A stretch of DNA of 64,000 nt from Pseudocercospora fijiensis CIRAD86 (taxonomy: Eukaryota > Ascomycota > Dothideomycetes > Mycosphaerellales > Mycosphaerellaceae): positions 5,671,535 through 5,735,534 of the forward strand of contig NW_006921535.1 of the NCBI RefSeq assembly GCF_000340215.1. The letters are read 5' to 3'. Shown here one piece after another: positions 55,675 to 64,000 of the stretch. Each line of letters opens with the position of its first letter. Position 1 is the first letter of the stretch. The position numbers and the translations under genes are program-made. The notes under the pieces are model-generated. The model was not told the DNA's origin and did not search any database. It saw only the letters and a program-made list of their open reading frames with translations.

Positions 55675-56520
55675 GAGCGTATTTGCATTTGGGAGTCGAG
55701 AGAGTGATTTTAGAGAGAGAAGATCCGGGGCCCGGGCTAGAAAGTGCCGCGGGAGATGACAGTACAACGACTCATGATGACATGCAGAGTGCGCGAGCAG
55801 TATGCAGTTGGCCTATGAGATTCCGTGCTGAAATACGTACGAAGCAGGACATACGGCCAGAAATCACGAACGATACAGCGTAAGCAATTCGAGAACCTAC
55901 GACCTGTATGATATCCACAATTTGCATCCACTTCTTCCTCCCTCGAAATCTTTCCTTCGCAGCTTTTCACTTTCGACCCATTGAGGTCCACAGCATTACC
56001 TATATGGAGTCATTCACTTCAAGCATATCCCCGAAGCAGAGCAGCAGTAAGCAAGCCATCATCTATCTTACCACGGCCAAAACCAAATCTCCTATTTCCT
56101 AGCAAACCACTCCCAAAGCCTCCTCGATCTCTCGCCATCCACGACCGAAGGCCGATTGTGATAAGAAACATCTCATTCCACCTCTGTTTTCTCTACCGAT
56201 GCCGTGGGGATGAAAGCTGAATGTCTATGAATTTTGCATCACCACGGTTACACCGCGGTCGTTTCGAGAATACAATCGATGAAATGGCGAAAAAGAACCG
56301 GCAGAATCGCACCCACATCTCTCTCTCTCTCCCTCGAATTCCTAGGATGCTTAGCGAATTCTCTCACGACAAACCAAGACTGCGAATGCAAAGATACCCT
56401 TGGCTATGCGTATCTTCTTCTGCGTTGCGTCCTTTTCTTGGCGCTCTTCTTTTTGCTATCCTAGTTGGCCGAAGAACGCTAAGACTCGCTGTAAACTCTA
56501 GCATAGCTCCAGGTGTTGAT
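55675..56520. other. Intergenic, nothing convincing
   Basis: Short frames only. A CT-rich run lies near 56318-56333. Confidence 0.4.
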
Positions 56521-57370
56521 TATGAATTAAGATAATAGCTATCTACTAATCAAAGTGGAGGCCTATAAGAGTCACTATATAAGCAAGATAAAAGACAGTA
56601 ATTTATATAAGTAAATACCTCTAAGAGTGCTTTAGACTATTAATGCTAGGAGACCTCTCTTACGATTACTTCGCTTTTTAGGTGCGTTATCGTAGAGTAC
56701 TTTGCCGAGTGCGGTTAGCGCCCTCTCGCTAGAAAGACAGATTACCGTACCTACGCTAGAGTGAATTCTATAAGCTTACGAAGGCTAATCTAAACTCTTA
56801 CTAGACGTTCTCCTATACCGAAGCGCTCCTACTAAAGAGATCTCTATTTAGCTAGGAATTATATAATACTCTCTATTAACTCTAGCTAGCTATTCGTAAT
56901 CTTTAACTTCTCTACCTCCGGAATGCCTAGAGCAAGCAAGCTAAGTAAACGAATATCTAGAAGATATAGCTTGAAATACGCTTACTAATTAGTATTAGTT
57001 TAAGTAATTTAGACGAATGCCTTACTTGCTCTACTAACTTAAATATACCTAGACGCTTCTATAGCAAACGAGTGTATAAAATACCTTAGTCGAGTATTTG
57101 TCGCCTCTATTCGGATAGATTCGGTCGAGTTATAGTACTATATTATTTAATCGAGTTATAATACTATATTGTTTAAGAGAAGTAGACGTTTAAGTCTTTC
57201 GATTCGTTAGAGTGTTAGCTTCTTATAGGCAAGTAATGTAAACGAATGCCTTACTTGCTCTGCCGAATTAGATATCCTTATACGCTTCTACTTTTAACGT
57301 GCTTTTAGAGTGCCCCGGTCGAGTATCTATAGCCTCTCCCTATACATACTCTTCCGAGTTATACTAACTA
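56521..57370. repeat. RIP-degraded block
   Basis: TpA-rich and CpA-poor like 1-2190. It fades to normal composition between 57300 and 57400 rather than ending sharply. Confidence 0.8.
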
Positions 57371-57600
57371 CTTACGTTGAAGTAATGTAGACAAATGCCT
57401 TACTTGCTCTTCCTTCGACGCTTCTGCCTTGTACGTGTTTATAGGGTGCCTCGGTCGAGTATCTGTTGCCTCTGCTCGGGCCTACGCTTTCGAGTTGTGT
57501 TGGCTGCCCACGTCCAAGTGATACAGCCTCCTTCGACGCTTCTACCTTAAACGTGCTTATAACGTGCCTCGGTCGAGTATCTGTCGCCTCTGCTCCTGTA
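57010..57600. repeat. Tandem repeat with graded RIP
   Basis: Units around TGCCT-GGTCGAGTATCTGT-GCCTCTGCTC recur at about 57091, 57320, 57456 and 57574. AATGCCTTACTTGCTC also recurs at about 57018, 57247 and 57395. The leftmost units are most C-to-T mutated, the rightmost nearly intact. Confidence 0.75.
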
Positions 57601-57687
57601 TGTTCTACTGAATTACAACACTGAATTTTTTTCACGTGAGGAGATCGTGCTCTTCTTGCAAGCTCCCCTCACGATGCAGACATCGCT

Positions 57688-58363
57688 TTAGAATACACTG
57701 AGCTTGGTACCGAAGTACCTCTCCGACTCCTTCTCGATTGCTGATGCCATCGCGTAAAATGCTTCTGAGTGCCCGTTTTCTCCGAAGCTGGGTCTGTCCA
57801 TGCATTTCTTTACGCCGCAAAGCTCGTTCATACACGAGTACTTGTAAAACATCACATGGATGCCTTCGTGAAGAATCGTGCCTACGAGGAGATAGAAGAC
57901 GCCTAGATCTGTCTTCTCCCGTAATTCCCACCTTAGAGTGGCGTAGGTGTCTTCTCCGTAACCGTCTGTTGCACCAAGGCTGTTCGGAGCGATTGCTTCG
58001 CCGTCCCAAGTGAACTCTACGTCGTCGAGTGCGTTAAGAAAGAACACTTCTCCTACTTTCTTTGCAAGTGCTTTCATGTGCTCCGTGGTCTCGATACTCG
58101 GCTGCAAACACCATCTGTTAGTTTGGAGTCGATGCAAGAGAGAAGATATGCTCTCTCACCTCTTTCTTCAAGTCTTTGGCAGCACTCATGCCGAATTGGT
58201 GGACCATATGTCGCAGCTCTGCTGCGTACTGGTCATTCTCTGGTGTCCTTGCTTGAAACTTTGGGAGCGCAGCATTGACAAGGCTCCAGGGACGATGCTT
58301 GCTAATGACCAAGTCTCCAGGTACGACGGGGAGATGTCTTGGTTGCTGGTTCGTGGCCGACAT
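57688..58363 (-). CDS. SprT-like zinc metallopeptidase-fold protein D (205 aa)
   Basis: Exons 58363-58160 and 58101-57688; the 58-bp intron (GTGAGA donor, CTAAC branch, TTTGCAG acceptor) is phase 0 and joins KKE to PSIE. This is the only spliced member of the four. The shared segment is VGEVFFLNALDDVEFTW (84-100). HEGIH is at 146-150, the triad C158/C163/C168 is in C-x4-C-x4-C, and GHS is at 178-180, so the zinc His is kept although the Gly after it is replaced by Ser. The final helix (AFYAMASAIEKESERYFG) matches B and C. The gene is only 90 bp from the graded RIP repeat and may be at risk of RIP leakage, but its frame is intact. Confidence 0.78.
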
Positions 58364-59782
58364 CTTGATGAATTCACAGGTGCTTTTCGTGTCGAAGTCA
58401 AAGGATCCAGAATTTTCGAAATGGTTTGATCGATTTGTGATGGCAAGAGTTCATTTGGAGAGGAATTGGCGGACAGAAACGCTTGTGCGCCTTGGCACTG
58501 CGTGCTTTCCAAGCTAAAGCAGGGCCGCGACAGGGATTAGATGAAATACGGACGACCGAGAGACACAGTCTGGCGTTTCTTGATGTATACGGCCACATCA
58601 CTTACAGGAAAGCTGTGGCAGATCCTTTGAAGCCGCCATGTTGCCCATCTACATCGCCACTACTCTTCAACGCACTCACCGTCCTTTTATCGCTTCATGG
58701 AACGCACTGCAACCGCAAGAACTTCGTGCCGCACCAGCATTTGATATGCAGAACATCGCAGCGCCAAAACAACATCCATGAGTCTTTCCACCACCGTCAG
58801 CTTCGCAGCAAAACCCACCCCTTGCTTCATCCAGACGAGCTCGTTATATGCAGGGTCGTATAGGGGGCAAAGCATCAACATGGCAGTATCGGAGTGTCTA
58901 GCACTGTCGAGCCATTTACTGCGGAAGAGATGGGCGGAGAAGATTCTGGCTCATTGTGCGCCGCTTCATCACTTTTCCGTAGGGTTATGATGTTTCCTGC
59001 ACCATGGAAAGGGAAAGGCGGCAAGATCGAGTCTGCACAGGAAATGGCACCTGGAAGCTATGGAGCGACAAGTTGCGATGTTGCTTAAAACCCCCAATGA
59101 GTCTTTGCTTCGACGAGGGAGCTGCTTCTCGGGCGAAGGTGTTCGGAAGCACTTTTCGCAACGCGCCTCTCTCAGGGGACATAGAAAACCAGGATTGCGC
59201 ACACTTGTGTCGGGGGGATATGCCAAAGCAACATGGCAGAGGCGGGTGGTTCGAGGAGAACTCAAAAGGATAACATCACCTATCAGTCGTGGAAAGGACA
59301 CCTCTGGAACGTCAATCTCCCCATAGGATCTTGGTGAGAAGCAGCCACTGCCATGGACGACAAGTCTCTGGAGGTTGACTTGAAGAGTGAGGTCGGCGTG
59401 AACACTACCTTGCCACTCGACCTAAACCAGAAAGTTCTCTCTGATCGAAATGGAGGATTCGTGAGTCGATGGGAACTTTTCTCATCATTTGTCCGTTAAA
59501 GATCGCGTGAATTGAGATCAGGGGCTATCTACTGATCAAACTGGTTATGGTCATCTGTTCTAGCAACGTGACAGACAGTGATCTATGTGAGTGAACACAG
59601 GGTGGTTCATGCCCATCAGTATCATAGCGAGACTGACGGATGAAAAAGCTCACTGTCTTAATGATGCAAGCCTCTAGGTTCCAGAATTGTGGTGTATGGA
59701 TTGATAACACTCGTTCACCGTCAACCAGCTACCTTATTTCCAATTCGATCCAGCTCTCCTAGCTACGATATTGAAGAGATAG
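58364..59782. other. Gene-poor interval
   Basis: Overlapping short ORFs on both strands (for example 58969-59326) without family features. Confidence 0.4.
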
Positions 59783-61941
59783 CTATATAGCCTTCGTGCG
59801 ACCCTCCAATGGGGGCTCTGCGGAGTTATCATACAGATCCTTCATGCAGACCGTATCGATTCTCTCCGTAACAGGCACGCGTTCCCTTCCGCGAGCAGAA
59901 TTCGCGCTTTCGGGGATATCGTGAAAACTCCACTTAATCACAGCAATCCTCTTACTCGGGCTCTCCCAGACTCCCTTGAACATCAACATTCCAGCATCGA
60001 ATGTTCCACCGTTGACTTTGATATCCAAGAGCTTCCAAGCATCGATAATCCAGCCAGGCACGTAGCCGCTGTTGCTTAAATTGGTATTTGGTACTAGAAT
60101 CAGGACTTGCTTTTCTTTCAGGTATGTTTTGGCAAGGCGGAGGAACATGGGACTTCGCATAAAGGTACGCCAGAACTCTTCGGCGCCGACGTGGACCATG
60201 AATCGTACGCGCTGTGCGACGTTACGACCCATGGACCAAGCTTCGAGATTTTGGTAATCTTGATCGAACGGAGCGGAGTTGCGGACCTGCTCGCCAAGCG
60301 TGGTAAAATTGCCTTCGTTGTTCACGACTGCTTCGCCGCAGACTAGCTCAATCCATTCTCGCCATGGCTGCTCCTTGTTATCCTGGTAGATTGCCATTGC
60401 TTCCCGTTGAATCATACTGGCTAGCACGATTCTGAATCTGCTCAGGACTTGAGCGACTCTTTGCCAGATATCGTGGGCCTGTGCGTCTTGTTCTGTTGCA
60501 TGTGCTTGACTGATGAACGCTTGTTCCACCAGCGAGAATGGAGGCTGTAGACCGTCGCAGTCATCGTGAAGACAGGGCTGCCCCGTGGGCAGAGCATTGT
60601 CGTTGCACCAGTCCAGAACCACTCCGCCGTATGGAGCTGGTCGTACCGTTGCATCCAAAACCATCTCAGCATATACGCCGAGACAGGGCCTGAATTGGTC
60701 ACGCATGACGGTCTCCAGCTGGTCCAGAGGATCGAGCCGCATGCGAACAGTTCTTGGGACGAGACGCGATTCGAAGTCCTGGTCCGATGCTGCCCGCAAG
60801 AATGACCGCAACTTTTTAACCTCGTCGTTCTGACATATTCTTCTTGCAAAGAACTTCTTCAGGTCTTCGAACCCAGCAGACCAAATCCCGTATGCATCAA
60901 GTGGACAAAAGAGATCAATGTCGGACCCATTCGCTTGATGGAGGGCCACGCGAAGGCCGTAGGGATCAGGATATCTTGGCTCTTTTGCCAGATGATTCTG
61001 GAAGTGAAAAGAGTGAATGGCGGCGGCATGCGAGATTGTTTTCTCAAGGCAGTATTTGACCCAGTTTCTCTTGAGAGTGGCAAGGGGTATAGCCAAGAGA
61101 TCTTTCCATTCGACCTCATGGATGTTCAATGCTAGCTCATTCTCGGTACCTGGTTCGAAGAATACCGGAAAGCTGGGATCGTAATCGAAAGGTGCTGTAT
61201 TTGTCTTGAACGACCCAGACATCCATGGTGGGGGTAGCTTGAAGAAGCCACATATTCGTCGGTCGAGGGACTCAATGGCTGTAAAGAGGGTCAGTATATC
61301 TTTTTCCCGTCTACGGGGGAAAGTAACTTACTATGCTTGACACTGCCGAAGTACCGCTCGGCGCATGCTCGACACCGGCGAATCGTACCATCCAGGTGAA
61401 AAGCCTGCATTCTCCTCCAGCAATCGGAGCATCGATTCGCGATGCCGCCTGGCAATGTAGCGGTGCCATCAAATATTTCGCGAAGGAAGCGCCTCATCTC
61501 TTGTTGGTGAGCTGGGTTGTCGATGTTAATGCTCACACGTATGAAGCTCTGCCGCTGCTGAACTGTCTGCAATGTAGAGTATTGAGCTACAAGCGCTGGC
61601 TCAATCTTCCTCAATACGAGTCTGGAGAACAGTGGGTGGGTATGCAATAGCACCGGTCCCGCCCTGACGAGCTGCACATATCCGTCTCTCGCATCGACAG
61701 CGTCAAGGAGAGCGAACTTCTGGTACCTTGTTGGCAGGTGCCTCTCAATCACCTCGAGAATATACGCATCTTGCAGCACAGAGCGCCGAAGGAAGGCGAG
61801 GCGTTGTCTCTTCTCATGCGGAGTGCGTAGCTCTTTCGGGAAGGATCGAGACGGGGGCCCAGGGGCCACGTAAGGCGGCATTAGCGATGGTGTAGTGGTA
61901 CGGATCCTCTTTCTCGACGAAGGTGGTGTGTCGGCTCTCAA
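59783..61941 (-). CDS. Hypothetical protein with C4 zinc-finger-like motif (701 aa)
   Basis: Exons 61941-61332 and 61278-59783; the 53-bp intron (GTAAGT donor, CTGAC branch, TTTACAG acceptor) restores phase. The N-terminal 200 residues end in C-x2-C-x15-C-x2-C (C171, C174, C190, C193), likely a zinc knuckle. Exon 2 encodes a well-behaved globular region (for example EWKDLLAIPLATLKRNWVKY, GRNVAQRVRFMVHVGAEEFW and GYVPGWIIDAWKLLDIKVNG). No family is recognised. Composition and length show a real conserved-type protein, possibly nuclear (KRIR near the start). Read separately, exon 2 would wrongly start at 61222. Confidence 0.65.
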
Positions 61942-62123
61942 CCTAGAACGCGAATTTGCAAAGACGTGGTGAAGTTAGGAGCAAACAGATCTCAGACACA
62001 GGCAAACGGATGGAGACTTGCGGATTTGAGCCTGAGGGGCTCGAGACGGTTCAATGACGGAGCTCAAGGTGGATCTCACGGCTCGAAAAGCAAGTGTTCG
62101 GTTGCTAATTCTCCCAACGCGCA

Positions 62124-62598
62124 TCAAGTCTGCATCTTTGGCACCCAGAACTCGTCATCCACACTAAGTCCGCGCTCCTGCGCAAAGCCCAGTCGGTCGC
62201 CCAGCACTTCATAGCCTGTCGGAGGCTGGTCGACACCCAAGATCTTCTTCGCCTTCTTCTTCGCTACGCGGTATTTCTCTTTGGCCCAAGATTTGATGTC
62301 GTGGAGGTTTGGCATCTGCTGCAATCATTAGTCACAGCAGCACTGGGAGGACCTAGTCATTTCTTACGATTTCTGATGGTTTCTTGACGCTTGTCTGTTC
62401 GGTTTTGATGTCTCCGGATGATAAAGGAGGAGCGTGTGTTGTGGTTGGATGCTTGATGCGCTGAAAGACATCGCCTCCGATCAGGAAGTGATGCCAAGCC
62501 GCAGCCGTTGAACATGCTTGCAAAGATTGTCCTAGCTCAAGGGCGCGAATCAGCTCACAACACAACACCAAACTGCTGTTACGATCTAAATGTACCAC
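62124..62598 (-). CDS. Small hypothetical protein, two exons (141 aa)
   Basis: Exons 62598-62368 and 62318-62124; the 49-bp intron (GTAAGA donor, CTAAT branch, TTGCAG acceptor) is phase 0. The first exon reads a hydrophobic start, then a linker (PPLSSGDIKTEQTSVKK). The second is strongly basic (IKSWAKEKYRVAKKKAKK), then GYEVLGDRLGFAQERGLS and an aromatic acidic end (DDEFWVPKMQT). The basic helix could contact nucleic acid or membrane. The true start may lie in an upstream exon, since the first 30 residues are less protein-like. It sits about 180 bp upstream of the 701-aa gene on the same strand. Confidence 0.45.
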
Positions 62599-63986
62599 AG
62601 CACGCTCCTGGTATCGTTATCATGGCCCTCTCATGCCTCTTTCCCGATTCGGACCTTGTCACATGTGAATGCCAAGCACGATGCTTCTCCGGTGCCATTG
62701 ACGGTAGAATTCCATTCAAGACGCTTGAGACGAAACCGATGGACAGGTGGCCAAGTTTGGTGATCTGGCCGTACGTAGATGTCCTCTTCTGCTGCACATA
62801 AAAGTCTGGCTTACCAAGCTACAAAGCATCCAGGGCCGAATGTTAGGCAGCAAAACCTCCATGTTATCAAGCCTTTCTCATACAAAACTGCATAAAAGAA
62901 GACTCTTGAAACTCCCCAGAGTCCTGCAGGTGTCCGAGAATGGACCATCAATCGTTGCCACGCCCCTGAACCCGCAACTTGGGCAAGTGAAGAAAACGCA
63001 CCCTTCTCCCCGACAACACAATGCGTCATCCCACAGCACAATCTTTCCATGCCCTTCTAATGTCATAGTAGCCTTCAGCACGGCGGATCAAACCGAAGCA
63101 CGCTACAAAGCACGCTAGTGTGCGAGAATAAAAGAACTCGTTTCTCGCTCACCCTCTCTCCCTTTTCTTCTTCGCTGCACTGCCATAGGGGAGGCCTTGT
63201 GGTGGTAGCACACCACACAGAGGTCGCGATCTGAGCATTGCGACCTCACACCTATTTTTTGAACCCGTCGCCAGGCCGCTGGGCTTGCCTATGTCTGCGT
63301 GGCACCGTGTCGCTGGTATTGCACTACTTCCAGCTGACGCGACCTTTTTTTCATCAGTCTCACTGCCGTTGGCATTGATCTGGAGAAGAAACTCTTCGTG
63401 TCTCACTCTCTGCCTTGTTATGCTGCGATAGTGCTGTCTATGTCCATGTTGTCGCAGTGTGTGTTGTGCTGCCGCCGTGAGTGGACTGAGGCGGTGACAG
63501 AGATGTGACGGCGGCGAAACGTCCATGTCGGTATTTCAGGGGCTACTACAGATCTACCAGGTGGCGGCATACGGTCCACATTGTACGAGGTGCTGCAAGA
63601 CTTGCTGTTGAAGTGCGATAGTTGCGCGACACCGAACTTGCAACTCCAATTTCGCAGTGAGCGCGACGGTGACCATCGCGACTCCACTCACAGAAGATTC
63701 CACGACAGTTTCACCAACGAAAGGAAGTGTCACCAGCGCGAAGCATCAGCAGTGTCCGGGACCGGACTACTTGTCACGCGTTTACGCGCTTGATTGCCAA
63801 AACATCTACTGACTTGCTGTCGCTCATCCAGCCAGGTATGCCGTCCTGCCATGATGCTTGCACGGACAATCACCGACGCGTTCCGTATCCGGGCAAGGCT
63901 GTCGTGGAGCGTCAACGATACCATGGCCAGCGACCTCAGCCGAGCGTTTGCGAATTGCAGCCCTCCGAAGGCCTCCACGACGATTA
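62599..63986. other. Intergenic, nothing convincing
   Basis: Several short ORFs on both strands without family features. Confidence 0.4.
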
Positions 63987-64000
63987 CCCCCCCCCCCCCA
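63987..64000. repeat. Terminal poly-C run
   Basis: Thirteen C followed by A at the very end of the window, possibly a contig-end or sequencing artefact. Confidence 0.6.

Noticed and set aside
3257..58363. SprT-like genes as secreted deuterolysin-type proteases
   Set aside because: No signal peptide is seen in any of the four, and GHG-type third ligands fit SprT rather than the aspzincin GTxxxxD motif.
1..64000. CRISPR array, rRNA or tRNA genes
   Set aside because: No regularly spaced identical repeats with unique spacers, no rRNA-like stretches, and no convincing tRNA cloverleaf was noticed by eye. A tRNAscan run would settle tRNAs.

Overview
This window looks like nuclear DNA of a filamentous ascomycete, most probably a dothideomycete. 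The grounds are short GT-AG introns (about 45-90 bp) with CTAAC/CTGAC-type branch sites, fungal-only families (Zn2Cys6 regulator, SLX4, Gfd2-like, NTF2-like secreted protein), and blocks almost emptied of CpA/TpG and filled with TpA, the mark of repeat-induced point mutation (RIP). The class-level assignment is inference.

Layout. 0-2.2 kb is a RIP-dead block. 2.2-16.3 kb holds a SprT-like metallopeptidase (A), MsrA, a three-exon Zn2Cys6 regulator, a broken coiled-coil gene, a two-exon Gfd2/YDR514C-type nuclease-fold gene and a class I CPD photolyase with a probable mitochondrial leader. 16.3-22.3 kb is gene-poor with decayed repeats and weak ORFs. 22.3-27.8 kb has SprT-like B, a small Cys protein broken at a poly-C tract, and SLX4. 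27.8-31.8 kb is nearly empty. 31.8-34.8 kb has a secreted NTF2-like protein with a repetitive tail and a divergent F-box-like pair. 35.2-38 kb is a graveyard of three frames broken mostly by TAG. 39.3-50.4 kb holds SprT-like C, a quinate/sugar-type MFS transporter and several small genes, some visible only after splicing. 50.8-54.3 kb is RIP DNA, a 17-bp minisatellite with a TATA box, and a decayed frame. 55-64 kb holds a GPI-anchored HsbA-like wall protein, a second RIP block with a graded tandem repeat, SprT-like D, and two spliced hypothetical genes.

The main observation is that four divergent SprT-like zinc metallopeptidase genes lie in one 55-kb stretch. They share an arrangement not typical of SPRTN/Wss1: HExxH, first Cys exactly eight residues after the last zinc His, a C-x4-C-x4-C triad (stretched in A), then a GH zinc ligand 11-13 residues later. 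Two of the four sit within a few kb of RIP blocks. SLX4, photolyase and a nuclease-fold gene lie in the same window, so DNA-repair genes are frequent here, but nothing in the sequence shows that they act together. The many short tandem duplications, several with C-to-T/G-to-A drift, suggest a duplication-prone region shaped by RIP.
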